Shown here: positions 1 to 9,600 of the stretch, one piece after another
Numbering within the stretch: the stretch's first letter is position 1
How the letters are laid out: every line of letters begins with the position of its first letter
From: an uncultured Bacteroidales bacterium
GTDB taxonomy: Bacteria; Bacteroidota; Bacteroidia; Bacteroidales; UBA932
Assembly: GCA_947305045.1 (NCBI GenBank)
Contig: CAMZCW010000006.1
Coordinates: 1-34,374, forward strand
DNA length: 34,374 nt
Direction: 5' to 3'
Notes under the pieces: model-generated
The model's input: the letters and a program-made list of their open reading frames with translations, nothing else
The model's database searches: none
What the model was told of the DNA's origin: nothing
Made by a program: the position numbers and the translations under genes

Positions 1-2
1 AG

Positions 3-2195
3 TCCGTCAACTGGTCTGTGGGAGACAAGATTCTTGCCGTATGGAACGGTGGCAGTAAAGAATCAGAGGCACTTACAGAAGGCGGAGCATCGGCATCGTT
101 CACTGTAAATGATATGGAAGGAAATCCCCAATATGCGGTTTATCCTTCAACACTGACCAGCAGTTATGACGGAGCCAGCTTCAAGGTGACTATCCCTTCC
201 ACACAGGACGGCTCATTCTCAAAAGCCGCTGTTGAAGTTGCACAGGTGAGTGATTCAGACCTTGCATTCAAGAATCTTGGCGGTCTTATGAAACTTACCA
301 TCACTTCTGCCGATGTACGTACAGTGACCATCTCTTCCAACGACGGGACGGCTCTTGCCGGAAAGGCTACTGTTACATTTGACACTGCAGGCGTTCCTTC
401 CGTGGCATCGGTGGAAGAAGGAACCTCAACCGTCACGCTCAGTTTCACAGGCGAGCCCAGTACTGAAGAACCCTACTATGTGGCTGTTCTTCCCTGCGAG
501 CTCAAGGCTGGCGTTTACATTGAGTTCAAAGATGTAGATGGGTATGTGATTGGAGAAAAGATGACCGGAAAGACCCTCTCTGTGGCCCGTCGCCAGATAT
601 GTAATTTTGGTTCTGTCACTATTGCAACAATTGAAAACAAGTACTTTGTCACTGTTGAAGGGAATGGTGATGGCTCCAGCTGGGAAAACGCAGCGGATTA
701 TGCCGCACTGGTAACCCATCTTAAACAGGACAAAGTTAATGGAAAGAATATCTATATGGCTGCCGGTACTTACACTTCTACCGCTGCCGTTACCATATCA
801 AATACATCCTTCTCAATCTTTGGCGGCTATCCTGCAGATGCCAAAGGCACCTCCCTTGCCGGAAGAAACATCACAGCAAACGAGACTGTTTTCGATGGTA
901 ATGACACATACAGCATTTATACTTTCAGTTCAAGTGATATTGATGGTAGTTTTGATGGTGTAACTTTTACAAAAGGAGCCAGGACAGATAATAAAGCAGG
1001 ATGCGCCCTTGTGATTGCAAATGTCAAAAAGTTATCTTGCGCAAACTGTAAGTTTACATCCAATGTTACAACAAGTGGATCAGGCGGTGTAATGCGAGCA
1101 GATGCAGGAACTCTGGTTTTCAGTAAATGTACATTCTCCAATAATAGTGCAAAAGCAGGAGGGGTAGTATATGCTGGTTACAAATATTCATCGTCTCCTT
1201 CAATTACGTTTAATGAGTGTTCTTTCAATAACAACTCTTCAACTGCTGGTGCCGGCGGTGTTCTATATGTAGAAGGAAAGTCAGATTACAGTCCAACAAT
1301 AGCATTTACAAAATGTTCATTCTCGGGCAATTCTTCCTCCGGTAATGGCGGAGTTATCAATGCTACAGGTGTTGAGACCGGCCCTACCACAGTAACTGTT
1401 ACCGGTTGTCAGTTTAATAACAATACCTCGTCGGCATCTGCAAGTGTAATATACCTTGATAACTATGCTACTGTAAATATTGACGGCAGTTATTTCGGAG
1501 GCAATAATGCTGATACTAGAGGTGCTATCAGGTTAAGCAATGCAAATAGTATTGTGCGTATTAACAATAGTTCTTTCAGGGATAACACCAGTTCCAATAC
1601 TTGTACAGATATTCTTGTTACAAATGGCATTCTGGCTGTGAATAACTGTAGTTTCTACCATTCTGGAGTGAGGTCAATCCCGAGTGTTTATAACTCTGCA
1701 AACACTCTGATTGTGAACAGTTCCCTTCAGGGCCAGATTAACTCGGCAAACGGTATTGTATACAACACCTCATCCTTGTACATTGCCAACAATTTCATTC
1801 TTAACAGATATAAAGTAACTGAGGACCCTAAACCGGCAGTTGCCGCTCCTTCTGGTTCCGTCACATCTTACGGGCATAATGCTTTTTTCAATGCAATGCC
1901 CGCCAGTAATTATACCGTAGAGAGTAGTACAAGTCATCCGGATTTCAAAACGGCTTCAGGTTACCTGCTTGGGTGGAATGATTCTGAACACATACTCTGG
2001 AAGTCAAATAACACTCTCCCCGCTGGATTTACAAGAGGTACTCCTGCCAGGGTGCTGGAGGCAATCCAGGCATTTGACACGGCAAATCCTACTGCCGGCG
2101 TAGAGACTTGGCTGAACGGAGCATATCTGAAAGATGCCCTTGGTACTACCAGGAATACGGAAGGTTGCTGGCCCGGTGCATATGAGGGCAAATAA
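3..2195 (+). CDS. Fimbrillin-like / right-handed beta-helix surface protein (5' partial)
   Basis: The frame is open to the left edge, so the true start lies outside the window; the GTG at 18 is internal. The first ~205 visible codons resemble Bacteroidales fimbrillin-like (Mfa-type) domains: a W-S-V-G-D-K-I motif at the edge, then a Y-A-V-Y-P strand and an A-V-L-P strand. The rest is a right-handed parallel beta-helix. About seven coils of the form CxFxxNxxxxxGGV recur every ~80 to 100 bases between 1045 and 1640 (for example CTFSNNSAKAGGVVYAG and CSFSGNSSSGNGGVINATG). No C-terminal secretion domain is evident. It is probably a surface lipoprotein whose lipobox lies upstream, binding or displaying glycan. 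It ends 7 bases before the DUF5107 gene, so it belongs to the same operon. The helix-coding part is visibly AT-richer than the genes that follow. The fold is fairly sure; the ligand is unknown. Confidence 0.75.
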   Translation, partial: SVNWSVGDKILAVWNGGSKESEALTEGGASASFTVNDMEGNPQYAVYPSTLTSSYDGASFKVTIPSTQDGSFSKAAVEVAQVSDSDLAFKNLGGLMKLTITSADVRTVTISSNDGTALAGKATVTFDTAGVPSVASVEEGTSTVTLSFTGEPSTEEPYYVAVLPCELKAGVYIEFKDVDGYVIGEKMTGKTLSVARRQICNFGSVTIATIENKYFVTVEGNGDGSSWENAADYAALVTHLKQDKVNGKNIYMAAGTYTSTAAVTISNTSFSIFGGYPADAKGTSLAGRNITANETVFDGNDTYSIYTFSSSDIDGSFDGVTFTKGARTDNKAGCALVIANVKKLSCANCKFTSNVTTSGSGGVMRADAGTLVFSKCTFSNNSAKAGGVVYAGYKYSSSPSITFNECSFNNNSSTAGAGGVLYVEGKSDYSPTIAFTKCSFSGNSSSGNGGVINATGVETGPTTVTVTGCQFNNNTSSASASVIYLDNYATVNIDGSYFGGNNADTRGAIRLSNANSIVRINNSSFRDNTSSNTCTDILVTNGILAVNNCSFYHSGVRSIPSVYNSANTLIVNSSLQGQINSANGIVYNTSSLYIANNFILNRYKVTEDPKPAVAAPSGSVTSYGHNAFFNAMPASNYTVESSTSHPDFKTASGYLLGWNDSEHILWKSNNTLPAGFTRGTPARVLEAIQAFDTANPTAGVETWLNGAYLKDALGTTRNTEGCWPGAYEGK

Positions 2196-2202
2196 GGAAA
2201 AA

Positions 2203-5200
2203 ATGCGAAAGCTTTTGGTTATTGTGGCCGCAGCTATGCTTTGCGGCGGCCACATCTCTGCCAAAAGCGGCCCAGTAAAAGTGTGGGAAGGAACCATAGA
2301 ACTGCCCACATACCGGGTCAATCCCCCGGAGAAGGCGCCGCTATTTGAAAGAGACTTTGCATATCAGAGGGCAAAGCGTTCCGTGTATCCCTACGCGATG
2401 AACGACAACCCCACTATAGAGAAAGTGGATTCTGTCCACCGCGCCCTTTACCTGGAGAACGACTACCTTAAGGTTTGCGTCCTGCCAGACCTTGGCGGCA
2501 GGCTTTTCTATGCCACGGACAAGACCAATGGCTATGAGATCTTCTACCGCCAGCACGTGATAAAGCCCGCAAATGTGGGCATGCTTGGCGCATGGATAAG
2601 CGGAGGTGTGGAGTGGAATGCCTTCCATCACCACAGGGCAACCAGCCAATATCCGGTGGATTACCGTCTTTCCCACAACAGCGACGGCTCCAAGACCATC
2701 TGGGTGGGAGAAGTTGAAAACCGTCACGGCATGAGCTGGGAAGTGGGCCTCACCCTTTTCCCGGACAAGTCTTACATCCAGGTGACGGGCCGGTTCTTCA
2801 ACACTACGGCCGACCGCAACTCCATGCTCCACTGGAACAACGTGGCAACCCATGCCAACGAGAACTACCAGATTATCTTCCCGGAAAACACAGAGTTTGG
2901 AATGTTCCACCACAAATCCAGCTTTATTCACTGGCCGGTGCCTCAGGAACCATACAAGGGTAATCCTGATTTTATCGGCCGGGATGTAAGCTGGTGGAAG
3001 AACCTTCCTTCCCTTACCGGAGACTCCGTTTTCATCTGCGACCTGCAGGACGATTTTGTGGGAGGTTATGACCATGGAGTGAAGGCCGGAACCATGCTTG
3101 TGGGAGACCACAACATCAACAAGGGTGGAAAATTCTGGACCTGGGGCCATCTGAACTATGGCCATGCCTGGGACTGCGTCACCCTTACCGACGAGGACGG
3201 CCCCTACGTGGAGCTGATGACATCGGCCTACTCCGACAACCAGCCGGATTATTGCTGGATCAATCCCGGGGAGACCAAGGAGTTTACCGCATGGTGGTAT
3301 GGAATACGTGACCTTGAGAACGTAAACCGCGGAAACAGGGAGGCAACGGTAAACATGGACCTGGGCCCCGAAGGGAAAGTCCACCTTGCAGCCAATGTGA
3401 CCTCCGTGAGAAACGACGCCGTGGTGCGCGTTACGCATGACGGAAAGCTGCTGTATGAAAAGAAGGTTTCCATTGCTCCGGACAAACCCTATAGGGATGA
3501 CTTCATTACAGATCCCTCAGAACTTGAGGACCCTTCCGGGGTTACGATGACACTGCTCTCTTCTGAAGGAGAGGAACTTATCAGCTATCATCCCTATGTG
3601 CATGACCTTACAAAGCCTGTTCCCGAAGGCCTGAAGCCGGTGAACCCCGTGCCCTCAAGCGTAAAGAACCAGGAGGAACTCTACTACATAGGCATGCGCA
3701 ACCTTCAGTTCCACCAGGCACACGTCAACCCCAACGACTATTTCCTGGAGGTGCTGAGGCGTGATCCCGGCGACGTGCGTTCCAACACCCAGATGGGCAT
3801 TTTCCACCGCAAGAACGGAGAGTACGAGCTTGCGGCAAAGTACCTGAGGAAGGCACTGGAAAGGCAGACCGCCAATTATACCAGGGTGGCCGTCGGTGAG
3901 GCCATGTACAACCTTGGCCTTGTCCTCAAAGCCCAGGGAAAGTATGCCGACGCCATTGATACCCTGTACCGTGCGGCCTGGGATTACGAGTATGCATCGG
4001 CCTCCTACCTGCAGCTGGCAAGGATTTCCTCCATCCAGGGGAACCGGGAAAAGGCGCTGCATGAGGCCGATATGGCTGTCCGCTACAACGGGATGAATAT
4101 TGACGCCAGGAATCTGTATGCCACCCTCCTGAGGAAGGAAGGCCGCAAGGCCGATGCCATCCTGATGGCAAGAAGCGTGCAGGAACTCCATCCTCTGGAC
4201 TACTATGCCTGCAGCGAACTTGTGAAGATGGGCAGCCTGTCTGTGAAGGATCTGGACGGAATACTCCAGCACAGGCCAGAAAGCATGATGGACCTTGCCG
4301 TGGAATACCTGAACAACGGTTTTGAGGATGACTGCCGCAATGTTCTCCTTGAGAGCGAGAAGCATGGCGCTTATCCGACTGCCGAGTATTACCTTGGCTG
4401 GCTTGCGCACCTTGACGGTGATTCCCAGGCCGCGCGCGAATGGTTCACTAAGGCAGAGAGCCTTAACCCCGACAGGGTGTTCATGTTCCGTCTGGAAACC
4501 ATCCCCGTCCTGAGGACAGCCCTCGAGTACCTTCCTTCGTCGGCAAACAGCTGGTGCTACCTTGGCAGCCTCCTTTACCAGAAGCAGCCTGAAGAGGCGA
4601 TGGCCTGCTGGGAAAAGGCCGTTGAGGCAGACCCGGGATTTGCAATGGCCCTCAGGAACATTGCCTGGGGATACAGGTTCTGCAAGGAAGACCTTTCAAA
4701 GTCTATAGAATACTACCTGAAGGCAATTGAGGCCGATAAGGACGGAAACGCCATCTTCCTCACCGAGTGCGACGAGGTGATGGAACTTGCAAATGCACCT
4801 CTGGAACAGCGTTACCAACTCTTTGCATCCCGCAGGGACCTGTACCAGAAGCGTTACGATTCCGAGACCAGGGCCATTCGTCAGAGAATCCTCCATGGAG
4901 AGTATGAGCAGGTGCTTGAACCGCTTCTGTCCCGTTTCTACAGCAGGAGGGAGCACATTGAAGACCTTCACGACATTTATGTAGATGCCTGCCTGCTTTC
5001 CGGCTTCAAGGCCTGGAAGGACGGAGACAACCAGAAGGCCCTTCACTATATGCTCATGAGTGACGAGTATCCGGAGAATCACGGTTATGCACATCTTGAA
5101 TACAGCCCCCGCGACGCCCAGGTCTGGTACAACATTGGGCTTGCCTATGAGAAGGTTGGCAATGCCCAGATGGCAAGGCAGTACTATGAGATGTCTGCAG

Positions 5201-5529
5201 GCGTGGAGATAAAGCCCAAGGATGCGGTCTATAACTATGAGAAGGCCCTTTCCATGAAGAAACTTGACAGCAAAGCCAAGGTAAAGGGACTGTACAGGGA
5301 AATGGTCTCACATGGCAAAGCTTCTGTTACGGATTATGTCCAGCGCTTTTTTGAGAGCTTTGACAGAGGGCCCTATGAGCAGGATGTGAATTCTGCCGCC
5401 TGGTATGAGCAGGGCCTTGGCTGGAAAGCCCTTGGAAGGAACGGAAAAGCTAAGCGTTGTTTCAAAAAATCTTTGGCCGAACGTAACGATAATTTGTGGG
5501 CAAATTACTATCTTGGTATCTTGAAATGA
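2203..5529 (+). CDS. DUF5107 domain protein with TPR repeats
   Basis: This is an 1108-residue exported protein. I chose the ATG at 2203 because it follows an AAGGAAAAA ribosome-binding stretch and begins a clear signal peptide (MRKLLVIVAAAMLCGGHISA). Residues ~30 to 390 match DUF5107, a galactose-mutarotase-like beta-sandwich family. They include the conserved LPDLGGRLFYA segment and a GGVEWNAFHHH motif at ~134 to 144, a likely ligand or catalytic surface. From ~520 to the end there are many tetratricopeptide repeats, for example around 527 to 660, 735 to 830 and 965 to 1000, plus a terminal one. Such proteins are common in Bacteroidales polysaccharide loci. The exact reaction is not established to my knowledge, so a carbohydrate-active role is inferred. 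The stop codon overlaps the start of the mutarotase gene (ATGA), which suggests coupled translation. There is no lipobox cysteine after the signal peptide, so the product is probably periplasmic. Confidence 0.85.
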   Translation: MRKLLVIVAAAMLCGGHISAKSGPVKVWEGTIELPTYRVNPPEKAPLFERDFAYQRAKRSVYPYAMNDNPTIEKVDSVHRALYLENDYLKVCVLPDLGGRLFYATDKTNGYEIFYRQHVIKPANVGMLGAWISGGVEWNAFHHHRATSQYPVDYRLSHNSDGSKTIWVGEVENRHGMSWEVGLTLFPDKSYIQVTGRFFNTTADRNSMLHWNNVATHANENYQIIFPENTEFGMFHHKSSFIHWPVPQEPYKGNPDFIGRDVSWWKNLPSLTGDSVFICDLQDDFVGGYDHGVKAGTMLVGDHNINKGGKFWTWGHLNYGHAWDCVTLTDEDGPYVELMTSAYSDNQPDYCWINPGETKEFTAWWYGIRDLENVNRGNREATVNMDLGPEGKVHLAANVTSVRNDAVVRVTHDGKLLYEKKVSIAPDKPYRDDFITDPSELEDPSGVTMTLLSSEGEELISYHPYVHDLTKPVPEGLKPVNPVPSSVKNQEELYYIGMRNLQFHQAHVNPNDYFLEVLRRDPGDVRSNTQMGIFHRKNGEYELAAKYLRKALERQTANYTRVAVGEAMYNLGLVLKAQGKYADAIDTLYRAAWDYEYASASYLQLARISSIQGNREKALHEADMAVRYNGMNIDARNLYATLLRKEGRKADAILMARSVQELHPLDYYACSELVKMGSLSVKDLDGILQHRPESMMDLAVEYLNNGFEDDCRNVLLESEKHGAYPTAEYYLGWLAHLDGDSQAAREWFTKAESLNPDRVFMFRLETIPVLRTALEYLPSSANSWCYLGSLLYQKQPEEAMACWEKAVEADPGFAMALRNIAWGYRFCKEDLSKSIEYYLKAIEADKDGNAIFLTECDEVMELANAPLEQRYQLFASRRDLYQKRYDSETRAIRQRILHGEYEQVLEPLLSRFYSRREHIEDLHDIYVDACLLSGFKAWKDGDNQKALHYMLMSDEYPENHGYAHLEYSPRDAQVWYNIGLAYEKVGNAQMARQYYEMSAGVEIKPKDAVYNYEKALSMKKLDSKAKVKGLYREMVSHGKASVTDYVQRFFESFDRGPYEQDVNSAAWYEQGLGWKALGRNGKAKRCFKKSLAERNDNLWANYYLGILK

Positions 5530-6632
5530 AGAACTGTCTGCTTGTCATATTTATGCTGACAGCATCATGTATGCGCGGGCCGGACGTTCGCGTAGAAGGC
5601 TTTGGTCAGTTGAGTGACGGACAGCAGACACATCTTTTCACAATCAGCAATTCTTCAGGAGCAAGCATGTCTCTGTGCGACTACGGTGCCCGGATAGTTT
5701 CCATCCGGGTGCCGGACCGCAACGGTTTGATGGGTGATGTGATTGTGGGCCCCGTGGATATTGGCACCTTTGAGAATGCAGACCGTTTCATGGGCTGCAC
5801 AATAGGGCGTTACGCAAACCGTATCGAGGGCCCCACCGTCACAATTGACGGGGTGGATTATCAACTTGAAACCAATGAGACCCTGGACGGAGTTCCCGTA
5901 CAGTGTCACAGCGGCTTCAACGGGATAGACCGCTTTGTGTGGAACGGGTGCGCTGTCTCTGACAGCTGTGTCCGTTTTACCAGGGTGAGCCCAGACGGAG
6001 AAGGCGGTTTCCCCGGAAACTGCAGTATCTCGGTCAGTTTCACCCTCACCGGAGACAATGCCTGCATCATTGAGTATGAGGCCGTTACAGACAAGCCCAC
6101 CTTTGTCAACCTCTCCAATCACAGCTATTTCAATCTGAGAGGAGACAACAGCTATGTTATGGAACAGCTGCTTTGCGTGGAAGCCGACAGCTGCATCCGC
6201 AACAACAGCCGCTACTGTCCGGACAAGGTGAGCCCGGTGGAAGGAAGTCCCTTTGACTTCCGTTCGCCGCACAGGGTAGATTACAGGCTGGACATGCCGG
6301 ACGGGCACCTTGCCCTGATGCGGGGAATGTCGGCCTGCTGGATACTCCGTGGCTGGGACGGCTCTCTCAGGAAGGCTGCCGTCCTGTATGATCCGGTGAG
6401 CGGACGTGGCGTTGAGGTAAGCACAACCGAACCATGCATCCTCACTTACACCGGACGTGGATTCGACGGATCCATGACAGGCAAGTACGGTCCTGTAGAG
6501 AAATACTTGGGAATGCTTCTGGAGACAATCCATGCTGCAGATTCGCCAAATCAGGAACGTTTCCCCTCAACGCTGCTGCGTCCGGGGCAGACGTTCCGCT
6601 CCACCACACAGTTCAGATTCTTTGCCAAATGA
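5526..6632 (+). CDS. galM: Aldose 1-epimerase (galactose mutarotase) lipoprotein
   Basis: A 368-residue GalM-family enzyme that interconverts alpha and beta anomers of free sugars. The ATG at 5526 overlaps the upstream stop and opens a lipoprotein signal with lipobox L-T-A-S-C (Cys15). The product should therefore be anchored outside the cytoplasm, unlike classic cytosolic GalM. Family landmarks are present: GRYANRI near residue 93, CHSG with His128, NLSNHSYFNL with the proposed catalytic acid His199, and L-L-E-T-I with catalytic base Glu333, followed by DSPN and FPSTLLRPG. The catalytic set looks complete and the length is normal for the family plus a signal. It sits between a second mutarotase-fold protein (DUF5107) and the HTCS regulator. 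A role in equilibrating oligosaccharide or monosaccharide anomers released by the locus is inferred. Confidence 0.9.
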   Translation: MKNCLLVIFMLTASCMRGPDVRVEGFGQLSDGQQTHLFTISNSSGASMSLCDYGARIVSIRVPDRNGLMGDVIVGPVDIGTFENADRFMGCTIGRYANRIEGPTVTIDGVDYQLETNETLDGVPVQCHSGFNGIDRFVWNGCAVSDSCVRFTRVSPDGEGGFPGNCSISVSFTLTGDNACIIEYEAVTDKPTFVNLSNHSYFNLRGDNSYVMEQLLCVEADSCIRNNSRYCPDKVSPVEGSPFDFRSPHRVDYRLDMPDGHLALMRGMSACWILRGWDGSLRKAAVLYDPVSGRGVEVSTTEPCILTYTGRGFDGSMTGKYGPVEKYLGMLLETIHAADSPNQERFPSTLLRPGQTFRSTTQFRFFAK

Positions 6633-9600
6633 TGCTCCGTTCCCTGCTCATATCCCTGCTTCTGATAATTGCCGCTCCGGCCGGAGCAGTAGAATTTCAG
6701 TTTTCCCGCATGGACAGCGACAACAGTGCGCTGTCTAACAACGCTGTGAGAAAACTGTACAAGGATTCGCGCGGTTTTGTCTGGATAGGTACCCACAAGG
6801 GCCTGAACAGATACGACGGCACCAGGATAAAGGTATATGACAGGAAGGACTTCGGCTCCCAGTCGGACTTCATCAATGTGATGCAGGAAGACAGTGAAGG
6901 CAATCTCTGGATAGGTACCGACAACGGAGTTGTGATATACAGTTACAACACGGACAGTTTCATCCCTCTTTCTCAGCTGGACCCGGCAGGCGCCGGAATA
7001 GATGACAGAATCTTTGCAATTGCCAGGAATTCCAAGGGCGTGATGTGGATTTCCAGCAGGGACAAGGGCCTGTTTTCCTGGAACCCGGCAGACAGGATGC
7101 TCAGGAAGCACCCAATGGCAAGCCCGGACAGGGCTCCTGTTACCAAAATATTCAGAATAGCTATTGACAGGCTGGACGGAATGTACCTTGCCGTCCTGTA
7201 CGACAATATCTATTATGCCGACGAGAACGCCACCACCCTGCGCCCCGTCGAGGGCAGTTCAATCTATTCCGGAGATGACATAGAGGGCCTTACGGTTTCT
7301 CCGCGCTCGGATGAGATCCTGTATGTGGCGGGAAACAGTACCGGACTTACGGAACTGAACCTGAGGACGTCGGAAGTGAGGACGCTTTGGACCCAACCGG
7401 AAGAGCACAGGCCTACGGCACTCACGGCAGACGCTTCCGGTGTTCTCTGGATGTCATCCACCTGCGGCCTTCTCCGCTGTGACCCTGCAAGCGGCGCAGT
7501 ACAGCTCACACTCTCTGGCCGATACATAACAGATGCCGTCCCTGACAAATGGGGCGGGATGTGGGTAGGAACACTGTATGAAGGGGTGGGTCATTCATCG
7601 GCCTTCAAAAACAATTTCAACCGCTACATCCAGACCTCAGACGGCATTTCTTTGAACGGATGCGTGGTGACGGGTTTTGCAGAAGATGAAAAAGGAAGGC
7701 TCTGGATTTCTACGGAAAAGCGTGGCCTGCTTAAGCTTGAAGGCGGCGTCCTGGAATCTTTGTCGGGAAAGAACCGGGAACTTCCCATTGACATAACGGG
7801 AGTGTGCGCGGCCGACGGTTACGTATGGCTGGGAACACAGAAAGGCGTGATGCGGCTGGATCCGCGCACCAGCATTGTAAAGGACTATTCCGGCAAGAAA
7901 TCCGGCGACCAGAGACTTGTCTCCTTCTATAAATCAAACAGCGGGGACGTATATGCCTGTTACTCCCTTGGCATTTCACGCTACGACGCAGCATCGGATT
8001 CCTTTGTCCCCATTGAGCCCCTTTCCAGTTTCATTGTGGAAAGCATGGCGGAGGATTCCAAGGGAACGATGTGGATAGCCACCTACTTTGACGGGGCATA
8101 CACGTACGATATTGAAAATGACAGGATAACCGGCCATTTCTGCCCCCAGACAGGAAGCGTGATTCCCGGAATGGTCTCTTCCGTTGCCGTGGATTCAAGG
8201 GGACAGGCCTGGGTGATAGGATTCACTTCCGGCTGCTTCCGCTATGTGAAAGAACGTGACGGTTTTGAGGAGTATAACCGTTCAAAACTTCCCTCAATGC
8301 CAAGCGACCTGCTCAGGAAAGCACTGCCGGACAAGTCCGGAGTCCTGTGGATTTCCTCAGACAAGGGTCTTCTCATGCTGAACCCGGACAATTACTGGGC
8401 AAGGACATTCACAAGGGAAGACGGCCTGCTTGACAACAATTTCACAAAGAGCGCGCTGAAGCTTTCCGACGGCTCCATGGTTTTTGGCAGCACCAACGGT
8501 TTTATCCGCTTCCGCCCCGACAGTTTTGGCGCCGAAGTCCTGCCCGGAAACGTGGTGATTTCCGAGATGGTCCTTGGCGGCGAACCTGTCCGCCCCGGAG
8601 AAAAATCGGCCTGTGATAAAAACCCGGACATACTGGATGAGATTTCCCTAGGTCCCAGCGAGAACACCTTTGGATTCTCATTCTCTGCGCCAACGGCGCC
8701 GTTCCCGGCTTCCACAAGAATCCTGTGTAAGCTTGAGGGTTATGATACGGCCTGGACAGACGCCACCGACGGCCGCACCATCATCTGGTACAATGTGCCC
8801 CGCGGATCATACTCGCTGAAGATGAAGACCGTGGGCCTTGACGGCACGGAGCGGCCGGGGCATAAGGATCTCAACATAGTGGTAAGGCCATATTTCCTTC
8901 TGTCTTTGCCGGGAGTGATCCTGCAGATGGCAATAATTCTCCTTGTGCTGAGCGGAGCGCTGTATATTATGTTCAGAATCAGGAAAGAGAACGAGCGCAA
9001 GCGCATGGAGGCGTTTGTTGACAGGCAGAACCGCGCAATGCTCAAGGACAAGATGACATTCTTCACCAACGTCATCCATGAGATCAAGACCCCTCTCACC
9101 CTCATACACACCCCCATCAACAAAATGATGGCGTCGGACAAGCTGGATCCCTCGCTCAGGGAGGAGGCAAAAGTGATAAGCAACTCTGCCGACAGCCTGG
9201 ACCAGCTTGTAAAGGAACTGCTTGATTATGTTAGGGTAGAAGAGCATGGATATGTCCTTTCCCTCATGCGTTTTGATATGGTGGAACTGGTCCGTTTCAT
9301 GTGCTTCAACTTCTCAGACACGGTACGGGACCGCAACCTTTCCCTTGAAAACCATTTTGCCAGGGAGAGGATATATCTGAGCGCAGACAAAAGCGCTGTC
9401 TCAAAGATGCTGTCCAACCTCATCCACAATGCTGTAAAATATGCAGAGTCAAAAGTTGAGGTGACAGTAGAGGCCCAGGGAGAATCGGTCATAGTCCGAG
9501 TACGGAACGACGGCACTCCCATTCCGGCAGAAAGGAGGGAGGCTATTTTTGAACCATTTGTCCAGTACGTTTCAGAGCATCAGCCCTATGGACAGAGCTT

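Noticed and set aside
1045..1640. Direct repeats suggestive of a CRISPR or satellite array
   Set aside because: The periodicity is in the protein (beta-helix coils); the DNA repeats are divergent and in frame.
2134..2202. Upstream ATG for the DUF5107 protein
   Set aside because: Would overlap the preceding gene by about 60 bases and bury the signal peptide; the ATG at 2203 has a ribosome-binding stretch.
2341..3438. Long open frame (365 codons) on the minus strand
   Set aside because: Lies wholly opposite the DUF5107 coding region, has no domain, no signal and no ribosome-binding site; its length follows from the codon bias of the sense gene.
5655..6533. Minus-strand open frame of 292 codons
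   Set aside because: Antisense to the aldose 1-epimerase, whose catalytic residues are all intact; no recognisable protein features.
6434..6628. Upstream extension of the HTCS reading frame into the epimerase gene
   Set aside because: The extension overlaps conserved epimerase C-terminal sequence and would hide the signal peptide that starts at 6629.
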